Source of the DNA: an uncultured Acetatifactor sp.
Lineage (GTDB): Bacteria > Bacillota > Clostridia > Lachnospirales > Lachnospiraceae
Assembly (NCBI GenBank): GCA_910586515.1
Contig: CAJUGL010000006.1
Location: 1-64,000 of the forward strand
DNA length: 64,000 nucleotides
Direction: 5' to 3'
Below, piece after piece: positions 33,903 through 42,966 of this stretch. Each line of letters opens with the position of its first letter. Position 1 is the first letter of the stretch. Under the pieces are notes generated by a model. The model had not been told where the DNA came from, did no database searches, and worked only from the letters and a program-made list of their open reading frames with translations. Both the position numbers and the translations under genes were made by a program.

Positions 33903-36900
33903 TTAATTGCCTGCGCTGCTGCCGAAATTGATCTTCGGCAGTTCATTCGGCATATCCACGAACAGGGTGTCGCTGACCAGTCTCTGCCCCTCGTTGGTTT
34001 CAGCATTGTTCACCCGGTACAGCTCCGCGCGCACTTTCGTTATTTTCTCCAGATCTATATTCTGATCCGGCTCTACCCAGTAAATCCATGTGCCCTCCGA
34101 CACATCCTGAATATTGCCCGTATCCGGTACGTCCGCCAGAATAATCTGCTGCGCCTTGAGGTGACCGTCCCCATCTACTCCTCCCACAACATTGCCGTCC
34201 TGGTCAAACAGGATCAGAGAGTTGTAGGCCGGGTTGCCCTTATAGCTGCCCGTAAAGATAACGGAACCTGCGGGAATGACATCTCCCTCATTCTTACCGT
34301 AACGGTAATCCGCGCCCAGTTCGCCGATGGCCGGAATTCCGTCTTCGCGGCGGAAGTCCACATGGTCGCCGGTAGCGCCCAGTACATCCAGCTCAGAGAT
34401 GAATACCGGAGCCCCCGAGGCAGTCTCCAGAATCAGCTTCACCGCGCCTGTGTCATAAGTGCCCACATACTTCTGGTCATCATTTGCAAAGTAAATGGTG
34501 CTTGTATTAAATGTTCTCTCCTCAGTCTGGTCCTCTCCCAGCGTCACGGTTCCCTGCACGGTACCCTTGATGCCGTCCGCAAAGTTCCCCTTGGCCGCGG
34601 TCTTCCAGCCGTCAGCGGTCTGCACCTGAATCTCGTATTTGGGCATAGTACCGTCTCCTGAAGTGTACTTAAAGCCCGCAACGGTAAGGTTCTTGTTGAA
34701 CTCCAGCAGAATCTCCGGATGCGTTGCCTTTGCCGTGCCTTCATAGACTGTGCCGGCATTGCCGTCAATCATCAGCAGAGCAGGATCCTCTGTCTCAGGC
34801 GTACACAGCGTTCCGTTGCCGGATGTTCCGCCTGTCTCGCCCTTTGCCGTCAGATTCGTGGTTTTGATGGTCCAGAACGCTTTCTCCTGAGAACCGTCGT
34901 TCTCTATCTTCACCGCATCCACGCGCTTAGCCGCCGAGCGGTTGAGATATTTATCCACCACTGATATTTCGTACCAAACCATACGGTTGTTCATGTAAAC
35001 CGTGTCGGTGAAGGTTGACTGTGTAGTAAAGCCTACCGGCGCCTTCTCCACATCTCCGCCGGAAACCGTGCATCTGACTATCTCATAGCCCAGCACATCC
35101 GCCGAAGGAATGTTTTTGGAACCAAGCTCGATCTTCACCTGATTTGCGTTGCCGGGAACCACTGCCGCCTTCACGGTATCCGCCACGGCCTCTGTCGTAC
35201 CATCAGTACTGAGTCCGCTCTCGCCATTCGTCAGCGCATACACACGGGAATCATCGCACACATAGTAGATGGCTCTGGTTTCCTTTTCAAACTGCGACGC
35301 ATACGCCACGGTGCCTTCGTCCGGTTCCAGACCCCAGCGCCGGAAGAAATCCAGTATATCCTTCCCGGCCGCCGCGCAGGCAAGACGCATGAAATCCTGC
35401 TCCTTGTCTCCCGCCAGCTTCAGTCCGCCGGGCGCCTTTGAGGGCGTTCTTGCGTACGTATCCACCCTGGCAAAGAACAGATTGGCAAGCTGCTCATTAT
35501 AGTCCGCGTAGGTCTTGTAATTAAACCCTTTGTCATAGGCCAAGTGGAGCTGCCAATACATGGCCAGATGCACACTGCCCTTCGCATTCGACGTCACCCT
35601 CTCATAGATGCTGTCGTAATTATAGCGGAAGCTTTCATTGGTATCTTTCCCCTGAGCCAGCTGCGAATAGTAATTGTTGGTCACCTCCGCCACCGCGTAA
35701 GCGCCCTGGTTGATGCAGTGCCCGATCTCATGGGCCACACCCCATCCGAAATACAAACCGCTCTGGTACATGCCCGAACTGTCTGCCACCACCGGCTTTG
35801 CCGTCACCATTCCGGTAGCGGAACCCCACTCTATACCGATGTGGTTGCCCGAAGCATACATAAACGCGCCGGAGAACATTCTCTGATAACGGATATTCAG
35901 ATGTCCCTTGGGAAGCTGATCCTTCTCCTCCGGAGCACTGCTGTTCAATCCCTTGTGCTGGTAGAACAGATACATCATATCTTCCATGGCCTGCAGGGAA
36001 TCCGACAGCTTCTCAGCCATACCGCCGACGGAACCGCTGCCCAAACCTGCCAGAATCTGCTGCGCCGGCAGAGACAGCATCATGTTATCCATCATGATAT
36101 CCGAAGCGCCCAATATACAATTCCCCTTGTCATACCCATAATTCACCTGACTGTTTTCCGAACCCTTGTGGAATTGGTTGTGCGCGCCCTCAATGCCGCC
36201 CACAAAGGTACTCAGCTCTTCCACATAAGCTCTTATCCTGGACATTCTCTCTTCTCCGGAAGTCCGGTACAGATCCAGCATGGGCACTCTGACGCCGCCC
36301 CCTACGCGCACGGCATACTGATCAGACGCACTGGCAGAACCAGAGTACTGAACATACAGCGCTCCGCCGCCCTCCACGCCCGACAGGCTTCCGATCTTGG
36401 GCACGGTGATCTTGTTGGCCCCTACCTTCAGCGTACCTGCGCTGGCAAACATGGGGCTGGACTCCGAATGGTACTGTGTGGCAATCAGCTGGAGTTCAGT
36501 GCTTTCTCCTGTCTTCTTGCTGGCATGTCCGACGTAGACGATAATCTCTTCCTGCGCCCCCGCGACTACGCCCAGAGGCTGCCATGCGTTGATTCCGCCG
36601 AATCCTCTGCCCGCATCCCTGGTGGTGATTCCGCTGTGAACGCTGATCACATTGCCCAGCTTCCGGTTATTCAGAAGCTCTTCCGCATTCTTCAGCTCAA
36701 TCTCCAGCACGGCCAGATCCGGATGGTACTCGCCGCTGATGGGATCAATGGTATTCAGCTTCACCCGCAAGTCGTCGATAGTCTTCTGGGTTACCTCCGG
36801 CTTCAGCGTCATATGAAGGTCATCCCCGTAAATGGCCATGATCTCTTCCGTCAGTTCATCAAAGTAATAGAAATACACTTCCGCCACGGTAATGGTTCCG

Positions 36901-39542
36901 CTGGCCGAATACCGCGCAAGACCAAACTGCAGCTTCTTCACATTGGCCGGCTCAGGGAGCTTCGCCACATAGTAGATCTTGTTGTTGGCATCCGTCCTTC
37001 TCTGGAAAGAACATTGCCCCTTGTCAAGAAAGGTTTCTTTCCCCGTATCATCCCAGTAACGCACCTTCAGATAAGATAAACCGGTGTCTCCGGATGACAG
37101 ATCATAGAAGGCAAAAGTATCCATATAATAGGCCTGGTCAAACTCATAAGTAATGCCCTGGTTATATCCCAGATTGTTAAATCCGCCGATATCCCAGGTA
37201 GCCGCATAGAAATGAGAGGTGGGGTTTTTATCCACGGTTCCCCATGCGGTTCCCTTCTCTGTGTCAAAAGGACTCTCTTTCATCTCATAGCCGGTGACTG
37301 CGCTGATAATGTGCGCCCCCTTCTCGCCCTCTCCCCCTACGTTGATCAGGTTGTATTTGGGCATCACCGCCGGATTGAGATCCGTGGTTCTGGCGGAAGC
37401 CTGCAGAGACGGTCCGCTCTCTCCCAGCTCATTCACACCGGTAAGATAGACAATATACTCTTCCAGATCTTCCAGGTCGAAAATGGTATAGCTGGTTCTG
37501 TCCTTGATTCCCTCAATCTTTTGGAAACTGTCCTCCCCGGCCTTCTTGTAAAACAGATTATAGCTGAGGGTATCCTTCATCTTCTTCCAGGAGACAACGA
37601 TACTCTTGTATCCTCCGCTGGCGCTTACATTGTCCGGTTTGTCCGGCTTCTTGGTGGGCTTGGGCTCTGCCGTTACCGCCTCGCTGTATCCGCTGCGCCA
37701 GGTGCCGTTTACGGACTGAACCCTCACCGTGTATGTTGTATAATTCACCAGCTCTTTTCCGCCGAAGGAAGTCACCGTATAGGCATTGGAAGCCACCATC
37801 ACGGTCTCTGTCTTTCCGCCTTCGGATATCTCCACCTCGTAGCCTGTCACGTTGACACAGGGATCCCAGGTCAGACTGATGGACTTGCTGCCCGCTTCAG
37901 CCTTCAGCTTCTCCGGAATATCCATCTTCGGCTCCGGAATACGGTTCTCCATATCGTTGACAAACTCCACTTTGGAGATTTCCGCCAGATTCGTATTCTT
38001 CTTCATGCCGGTAATGGTCAGCGTAACCTTCTTCACCGCAATCTGTCCGCCCAGGTCAACCCAGAGATTGCCGTTGGCATCCCGCATTACCGTCACTCTG
38101 GACTCTGCCACGAGTTCAAGTTCCCCCGAATTCACGTAAATCTCTTCGGTCTGTTCTTTTCCGTCCGCGTCTATGTAGACAATGTCAATCTTTGCCTTGT
38201 CTATGGAATTGCCTTCCCCTGCCTGATTATTATTGCCGGTCTCAATAATGATTCCTCCGGCGGCAGGAGCGTTCATTGCCACATTAAACTCTATCACCAC
38301 AGGATTGGCATCGGAGATCTCTCCTCCTCCTGCAGGACTCAGGCTGACGCTTCCTTCCCCTGTCAGAAGATCCGCAAGATTTCCTGACACAGTCGTACCT
38401 GCTCCGGCCGCGGGCGTGATGGCCGCTATCGGAATAAATGTCTCGACGGTTGCCGTGGTATGTCTGGACAGCCCCTCGTAACCCTTGACAAAATACTCCA
38501 GGTCTACCAGGTCTACCCTGCCGTCGCCGTTCAGATCCGCAGCCGCGGCGCCGGTTCCCCTGCCTTCGATGGCATCCACCAAAGCCGCCCTGTCTGTCTC
38601 GTCAATCCTGCCGTCGCCGTTGACATCACCCACCAGCAGCACGCCGGGATGGTTTCCACCCTCCTCGTAGACAATCTTTTTCGAGTTCACAAAACCGGTC
38701 ATCAGAGTAACCGCATATCCTTTGCCCTGCACCTGAATACTCTGGCTGTACGTGGCAAAGCCTTTTCCGGATACCGTCAGGGTATATGTCCCGTCCGCCA
38801 GGCCGGCAAAGCTTACACTGCCCCTGTCCGCCTCCTTCTCCTTCAGCTGAATGGTCTGGGTCTGAGCCTGCCCGGCTTCATTTGTCAGGCTTACAATAAA
38901 GCTCTCACTGTTATACAGTGTCAATGCGGATCCGATCGTCACATCCACCTGACCCATAGCTCCCCCCACAACCGCTCCGCCGGGCGTAGCCGTAGGCGCC
39001 TCTGTCGTCATCGGAGGCGCAGTAGTCGCCGCCGGCGACGTAGGTCCCACTGTAGGCGGAGCTGTGGTCACCTGCGGAGACGCAGTCGCTCCCGCCGGCG
39101 GCGCTGTGGTCACCTGCGGAGACGCGGTCGCTCCTGCCGGCGGCGCTGTGGTCACCTGCGGAGACGCAGTCGCTCCTGCCGGCGGCGCTGTGGTCACCTG
39201 CGGAGACGCGGTCGCTTCTGCCGGCGGTGCAGGCTCCACTGTCGGAGACTGCGTAGGTGTGTCCAAAATGTCATCATTTCCGTCACCGGAGACAGTGTTG
39301 TCCTCACTTCCTTCTCCCGGTATAGGCGCACCTGGCCCTTCTTCCCGGTCAGCATTTCCCGCGGTGCTGCCCCCCGGCGCCGCAGGCGCCCCCAGTCCTC
39401 CGTCTTCTGCCGCATCGGTCTGCCCGGAGGAATCTCCGGTTCCCTGTTCTGTCGACGGCGCTGTGCCCGATACCGCGTAAACCGTAAAACCTGCGCAGAC
39501 TACCAGTATCACCGCCAACAACATTGCGATTCTTCTCTTCAT
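33903..39542 (-). CDS. Secreted M60-type (enhancin-like) metalloprotease with dockerin and FN3 domains
   Basis: About 1,879 residues from the ATG at 39542 (GGGAAGG eight bases upstream). Order: signal peptide (about 1-24), acidic linker, four 14-residue Pro/Ala/Thr repeats (about 105-160), a carboxypeptidase-regulatory-like beta domain (about 195-290), and a type I dockerin with two calcium loops (DVNGDGRIDETD and DLNGDGRVDLVD, about 304-360). Then come a cohesin/carbohydrate-binding-like domain, two FN3 domains (about 545-730), galactose-binding-like modules, and an M60 peptidase with AHEIGHCINQGAY near 1267. M60 enzymes attack mucins and other glycoproteins. There is no sortase signal, so retention may depend on the dockerin. 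Confidence 0.88.
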   Translation of the reverse strand: MKRRIAMLLAVILVVCAGFTVYAVSGTAPSTEQGTGDSSGQTDAAEDGGLGAPAAPGGSTAGNADREEGPGAPIPGEGSEDNTVSGDGNDDILDTPTQSPTVEPAPPAEATASPQVTTAPPAGATASPQVTTAPPAGATASPQVTTAPPAGATASPQVTTAPPTVGPTSPAATTAPPMTTEAPTATPGGAVVGGAMGQVDVTIGSALTLYNSESFIVSLTNEAGQAQTQTIQLKEKEADRGSVSFAGLADGTYTLTVSGKGFATYSQSIQVQGKGYAVTLMTGFVNSKKIVYEEGGNHPGVLLVGDVNGDGRIDETDRAALVDAIEGRGTGAAAADLNGDGRVDLVDLEYFVKGYEGLSRHTTATVETFIPIAAITPAAGAGTTVSGNLADLLTGEGSVSLSPAGGGEISDANPVVIEFNVAMNAPAAGGIIIETGNNNQAGEGNSIDKAKIDIVYIDADGKEQTEEIYVNSGELELVAESRVTVMRDANGNLWVDLGGQIAVKKVTLTITGMKKNTNLAEISKVEFVNDMENRIPEPKMDIPEKLKAEAGSKSISLTWDPCVNVTGYEVEISEGGKTETVMVASNAYTVTSFGGKELVNYTTYTVRVQSVNGTWRSGYSEAVTAEPKPTKKPDKPDNVSASGGYKSIVVSWKKMKDTLSYNLFYKKAGEDSFQKIEGIKDRTSYTIFDLEDLEEYIVYLTGVNELGESGPSLQASARTTDLNPAVMPKYNLINVGGEGEKGAHIISAVTGYEMKESPFDTEKGTAWGTVDKNPTSHFYAATWDIGGFNNLGYNQGITYEFDQAYYMDTFAFYDLSSGDTGLSYLKVRYWDDTGKETFLDKGQCSFQRRTDANNKIYYVAKLPEPANVKKLQFGLARYSASGTITVAEVYFYYFDELTEEIMAIYGDDLHMTLKPEVTQKTIDDLRVKLNTIDPISGEYHPDLAVLEIELKNAEELLNNRKLGNVISVHSGITTRDAGRGFGGINAWQPLGVVAGAQEEIIVYVGHASKKTGESTELQLIATQYHSESSPMFASAGTLKVGANKITVPKIGSLSGVEGGGALYVQYSGSASASDQYAVRVGGGVRVPMLDLYRTSGEERMSRIRAYVEELSTFVGGIEGAHNQFHKGSENSQVNYGYDKGNCILGASDIMMDNMMLSLPAQQILAGLGSGSVGGMAEKLSDSLQAMEDMMYLFYQHKGLNSSAPEEKDQLPKGHLNIRYQRMFSGAFMYASGNHIGIEWGSATGMVTAKPVVADSSGMYQSGLYFGWGVAHEIGHCINQGAYAVAEVTNNYYSQLAQGKDTNESFRYNYDSIYERVTSNAKGSVHLAMYWQLHLAYDKGFNYKTYADYNEQLANLFFARVDTYARTPSKAPGGLKLAGDKEQDFMRLACAAAGKDILDFFRRWGLEPDEGTVAYASQFEKETRAIYYVCDDSRVYALTNGESGLSTDGTTEAVADTVKAAVVPGNANQVKIELGSKNIPSADVLGYEIVRCTVSGGDVEKAPVGFTTQSTFTDTVYMNNRMVWYEISVVDKYLNRSAAKRVDAVKIENDGSQEKAFWTIKTTNLTAKGETGGTSGNGTLCTPETEDPALLMIDGNAGTVYEGTAKATHPEILLEFNKNLTVAGFKYTSGDGTMPKYEIQVQTADGWKTAAKGNFADGIKGTVQGTVTLGEDQTEERTFNTSTIYFANDDQKYVGTYDTGAVKLILETASGAPVFISELDVLGATGDHVDFRREDGIPAIGELGADYRYGKNEGDVIPAGSVIFTGSYKGNPAYNSLILFDQDGNVVGGVDGDGHLKAQQIILADVPDTGNIQDVSEGTWIYWVEPDQNIDLEKITKVRAELYRVNNAETNEGQRLVSDTLFVDMPNELPKINFGSSAGN
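39060..39230 (-). repeat. 42-base in-frame tandem repeat, four copies
   Basis: Encodes four PPAGATASPQVTTA-type units between the signal peptide and the first folded domain. The near identity of copies suggests ongoing slippage. It is coding and has no spacers. Confidence 0.9.
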
Positions 39543-39773
39543 ACTCTTGTCCTTCCCTTTCCCCATTACTCAGCAGCAGAAAACGGTTGAACCGGCTTCC
39601 CTCTCTCCCGTCAGAAGCTATCCCCTTAAAAACTCTCCTCTCAGAAGCGCTCTGAAGCCTGTCCTGACGAATCTGCTGTCCCGGACCCCAATGCGGATCA
39701 CGTTCTGCCCCGCCAATCAAAATGATCCGTAGAACATGACTGTGAATCGTAACAGTCACCTATGTCTGCCATA

Positions 39774-39802
39774 ATTATACATGGAAACCTCCCTCCTTGC
39801 AA
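39774..39802 (-). promoter_or_regulatory. Candidate promoter of the M60/cohesin-like operon
   Basis: TTGCAA and TATAAT on the minus strand are 17 bases apart. This gives a leader of about 220 bases (39543-39768) with several short inverted repeats but no riboswitch pattern I recognise. Confidence 0.55.
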
Positions 39803-39940
39803 CGAAAATTGTCATTTTGTAAACAAATAAATGGCTTTACAAATGGCTTAAAATAGCCGTTTTCAGGCACTTGGTATCAATTTGGCATATCATGTATTTG
39901 CCATATATCACACACCACAATATGTTGAAAAAAACAAAAA

Positions 39941-39982
39941 ATGACACGAGAGTCGTTTTTCTCAAAGTGACGCCCGTGTCAT
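39941..39982 (-). terminator. Terminator after the agu gene group
   Basis: On the minus strand ATGACACG and CGTGTCAT enclose a structured loop and are followed by TTTTTTG and a second T-run. It lies 100 bases after the 67-residue gene and separates this unit from the M60 promoter. Confidence 0.8.
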
Positions 39983-40081
39983 GTTGCTTTTTGTAATTTT
40001 ATATATATAGTTTCTTTATTCCGTTTTTATTGTCTACGCATTGTTTTTCAGTCCGAGCTGCATACCTTAAATTATGCCGAA

Positions 40082-40285
40082 TTACTCCAATACATCAAAA
40101 GGCGTTCCGCATGCCCAGGGGCTTCCCACATCACAGCGGCCGTGATGGTACCGACGGGACACCACCTCCCCTGCGCCCTCAACCACCTCAATGCTGACCC
40201 GGCTTTCCTCCGCCCTGGCACAGCCGTCCAGTAAAGCCACAAGCGCATCCACGTCCGCATTCGTATAAAGCTTATCTTTGCTCAT
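40082..40285 (-). CDS. Small protein of unknown function downstream of aguB
   Basis: 67 residues. A strong GGGAGGAA site precedes the ATG, which supports translation. It has two Cys near the C-terminus (GRCDVGSPWACGTPFDV) and no membrane segment. I do not recognise a family. It lies at the end of the aguA-aguB group on the same strand, separated from aguB by a segment that repeats the end of aguB. A link to polyamine metabolism is inferred only from position. An overlapping open frame (40072-40260) is probably a shadow. Confidence 0.6.
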   Translation of the reverse strand: MSKDKLYTNADVDALVALLDGCARAEESRVSIEVVEGAGEVVSRRYHHGRCDVGSPWACGTPFDVLE

Positions 40286-40305
40286 TTCCGATTCCTCCCT
40301 GCCGT

Positions 40306-40375
40306 CCCATCCGAACTATTCCGTCATACAGCTCGGATCTTCTGTCCCGAAACAGGCCCCGGCTGAAACGCATCT
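40306..40375 (-). repeat. Partial duplication of the 3' end of aguB
   Basis: Seventy bases matching 40404-40473 at 65 positions, offset by 98 bases. The second copy is the true coding end of aguB; this one is untranslated. Confidence 0.9.
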
Positions 40376-40399
40376 ACCTTATCCTATCTTATCCTACGC

Positions 40400-41338
40400 T
40401 TATCCCATCCTGACTATTCCGTCATACAGCTCGGGTCTCCTGTCCCGAAACAGGCCCCAGCTGAAACGCATCTCCTTTATGGCCTCCAGGTCAAAGGTGT
40501 GCAGAATCACTTTCTCTGCCGTCCTGCCTGCATCCTCCAGAATCTCCCCGGTTTCATCGGTAATAAAAGAAGAACCGTAAAAAGTAAGAGAGGAGGACTG
40601 GCCTCCGTTTTCCGGAGATGGCTTCACCTGCTCTTCCCCAATGCGGTTGGCGGCAATCACCGGCACCACATTCGCGGCGGCATGGCCCTGCATGCAGCGG
40701 CGCCAGTGGGGCATACTGTCACAGGCAATGATGGGTTCTGAACCGATGGCAGTAGGATAAAGCAAGAGCTGAGCTCCCGCCAGGGCCATACATCTGGCCG
40801 CCTCCGGGAACCACTGATCCCAGCAAATGCCTACGCCGATCCTTCCCCAGGCTGTATCCCACACCCGAAAACCTGTATTTCCCGGTGCAAAATAAAACTT
40901 CTCCTGATAGTAATGATCGTCCGGAATATGGGTCTTGCGATATGTGCCAAGAATCTGACCGTCCGAGTCAATCATTGCCACGGTGTTGTAAGTCACATTT
41001 CCATCCCGTTCAAAAAAGCTCACCGGAAGCACCACCCCCAGTTCGGCAGCCAATTTCCGCAGGCAGCCCACCGCAGGACTTTCTGTCAGAGGCATGGCCA
41101 GCCTGTAGGAGTCATAGTTCCTCTCCTGGCAAAAATACCATGTCTCAAAAAGCTCCGGCAGCAAAATAATCTGCGCGCCTTTCGCCGCAGCCTCCCGCAC
41201 CCGCTCTACGGCCGCTTCCAGATTCTCCTCCCGGGAACGATTACAGTACATTTGTACTGCCGCCACGGTAACACATCCGCTTTTATCGGGCCTTTCCTTC
41301 CGCTTTCCCTCCTCTGGATTCACACAGGCTTCCGCCAT
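40400..41338 (-). CDS. aguB: N-carbamoylputrescine amidase
   Basis: 312 residues of the nitrilase superfamily. The catalytic triad is visible: Glu in LLPELFE (about 61), Lys in YRKTHIPDDHYY (about 134) and Cys in GVGICWDQWFPE (about 171). It hydrolyses N-carbamoylputrescine to putrescine, CO2 and ammonia. It follows aguA, which makes its substrate, by 66 bases. The first ~25 residues are not part of the conserved core, but GGGAAG precedes this ATG. Its last 70 bases are duplicated downstream. Confidence 0.95.
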   Translation of the reverse strand: MAEACVNPEEGKRKERPDKSGCVTVAAVQMYCNRSREENLEAAVERVREAAAKGAQIILLPELFETWYFCQERNYDSYRLAMPLTESPAVGCLRKLAAELGVVLPVSFFERDGNVTYNTVAMIDSDGQILGTYRKTHIPDDHYYQEKFYFAPGNTGFRVWDTAWGRIGVGICWDQWFPEAARCMALAGAQLLLYPTAIGSEPIIACDSMPHWRRCMQGHAAANVVPVIAANRIGEEQVKPSPENGGQSSSLTFYGSSFITDETGEILEDAGRTAEKVILHTFDLEAIKEMRFSWGLFRDRRPELYDGIVRMG

Positions 41339-41404
41339 GTCTCTTCCCTCTCTTTCTTATTATAATCGTCTACCGAAACTTCCGTTCCGCCTTCCGCGCT
41401 TTTC

Positions 41405-42499
41405 TTATTTCGGTATCTGCTGGGTTATACAGTGGATATTCCCGCCTCCGATCAAAATATCCCTTGTGTAAATCTGAATAATCTCCCTGTCCGGGAAAAG
41501 TTCCCCCAGAACGGCTTTGGCCTCCTCGTCAGCCGGATCCCCAAAGCCCGGGACCACAATACTCCCGTTGGCGATATAAAAATTCACATAGGAGGCCGCT
41601 AACCGTTCACCGGGCGTCCGGACAGGCCCGTCTCCGCAGCAATCCAGCCCCTCACATTCCTCCTCGGTAACGGTAACGGGTTTCGGCAGGGGCAGCTTAT
41701 GTATCCGCAGTTTTCTCCCCCTGGCATCCACTGCCTCTTCCAAACAGTTCAGGCAGGCTCCGGACATGGCGTACTGCACATCCTCCCTATCCTCCGTCCA
41801 GGCCAGCACCACCTCTCCCGGCGCGGTAAATGCGCAGATATTATCCACATGGCCATCAGTCTCGTCATTGTATATCCCGCAGGGGAGCCAGATAACCTTG
41901 GAAACATTCAGATATTTCTGCAGGTTCTCCTGGATTTGTTCCCTGCTCAGCTCCGGATTCCGCCCCTTGCCAAGGAGACAGGACTCCGTAACAATGCAGG
42001 TCCCCTCCCCGTCCACATGAATCGAGCCTCCCTCCAGAATGAAGTCCCGCTTGTCATAGATGTCCCTGTCCATCAGGTCGCAAAGCTTTCTCGCCATCTG
42101 ATTGTCCTTATCCCAGGGAAAATACAGTCCGTCGTAAAGGCCTCCCCATGCGTTGAATCCCCAGTCTACTCCCCTTATGACACCTGCGTCATTTTTCACA
42201 AAGGTGGGCGCATAATCTCTGGCCCAGGCATCATTGCTGGACATCTCCACCACTCTGATCTGATCCGGCAGCATTGACCTGGCCTGATCATATTGCCTGC
42301 CGCCCGCGCATACCGTCACCTTTTCCGACTTTGCAATGGCCTCCGCGATCTGCACAAAGGCTTTCCTGGCCGCATAGCCTCCGTACTGCCAGGAGTCGGA
42401 GCGCTCCGGAAATATCATGATACAGCCCTCATGCCCCTCAAACTCCGCCGGCATGCGGAAACCGTCCGCCGCCGGTGTCGAATTCCTGATTATTTTCAC
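41405..42499 (-). CDS. aguA: Agmatine deiminase
   Basis: 364 residues from a GTG at 42499, chosen because GGGGAGGT lies seven bases upstream and the protein then begins near the family start (NSTPAADGFRMPAEFE). The peptidylarginine-deiminase fold is shown by the SNDAWARDYAPTFV stretch, the DGHVDNICAFTAPGEVVLAW region with the conserved Asp/His, and the C-terminal catalytic Cys in GGGNIHCITQQIP. It converts agmatine to N-carbamoylputrescine and ammonia. It sits directly upstream of aguB. Confidence 0.96.
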   Translation of the reverse strand: MKIIRNSTPAADGFRMPAEFEGHEGCIMIFPERSDSWQYGGYAARKAFVQIAEAIAKSEKVTVCAGGRQYDQARSMLPDQIRVVEMSSNDAWARDYAPTFVKNDAGVIRGVDWGFNAWGGLYDGLYFPWDKDNQMARKLCDLMDRDIYDKRDFILEGGSIHVDGEGTCIVTESCLLGKGRNPELSREQIQENLQKYLNVSKVIWLPCGIYNDETDGHVDNICAFTAPGEVVLAWTEDREDVQYAMSGACLNCLEEAVDARGRKLRIHKLPLPKPVTVTEEECEGLDCCGDGPVRTPGERLAASYVNFYIANGSIVVPGFGDPADEEAKAVLGELFPDREIIQIYTRDILIGGGNIHCITQQIPK

Positions 42500-42559
42500 A
42501 AAATACCTCCCCTGAACCGCTGTTCCGCCCGCAGTGCTTATCCGACTGCCGCCTATATA

Positions 42560-42595
42560 CAACTATTATACAAAGATTTTATAATTCCTTAAGTC
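42560..42595 (-). promoter_or_regulatory. Possible promoter of aguA
   Basis: A TATAAT on the minus strand (near 42563-42568) lies about 65 bases before the GTG start, with a poor -35. The gap 42500-42966 otherwise holds the hairpins listed separately and no gene. Confidence 0.35.
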
Positions 42596-42639
42596 CACGG
42601 TCAAACTTTAGACACATTTTTCCAGTATCATAGATTTAA

Positions 42640-42722
42640 CAACAATGAAGCTGTTGGATTTTAACAAGAAGGTTAGGGTTCTGTCAGCTTCGCCTACCAA
42701 CAATACTGCTTCGGCAGTTTTA
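42640..42722 (+). ncRNA. Possible small structured RNA
   Basis: GAAGCTG (42647-42653) can pair with CAGCTTC (42685-42691). It is followed by an ACTGC-TTCG-GCAGT hairpin (42705-42718) and a short T-run, the arrangement of a small RNA ending at a terminator. No known family is recognised and no clear promoter is assigned. Confidence 0.3.
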
Positions 42723-42756
42723 CTATATACCTTTTACGTTTCATAATTTCTCTTTC

Positions 42757-42796
42757 TAAGACGGGAGCCCGGCATTTACGCCGGGTTCTTGTCTTA
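42757..42796. terminator. Large palindrome downstream of the ABC permease gene
   Basis: TAAGACGGGAGCCCGGC faces GCCGGGTTCTTGTCTTA around a 6-base loop. It lies about 170 bases past the stop of the minus-strand permease gene and could end transcripts from either side, though only the plus side has a T-rich edge. Confidence 0.5.
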
Positions 42797-42966
42797 TGAG
42801 AGAGCTTCTCCGTAATCTGTCAACTGTTTGGAAAGCCTCTGCCGCGGGAGCAGTCTCTTCTATATAAGAATACTATAAAAATACTACCAGACCCGCTCCC
42901 GGCAGTCAATAGATTGGCACGAAAATCCCCAGCAATCGCTTTGACAGCTGTCCGGCGCATCTATCC

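Noticed and set aside
35544..37079. 511-codon plus-strand open frame over the M60 protease gene
   Set aside because: Antisense shadow; the minus-strand product has clear domains throughout.
39060..39230. Four regularly spaced repeats resembling CRISPR
   Set aside because: They are in-frame coding repeats of a Pro/Ala/Thr linker.
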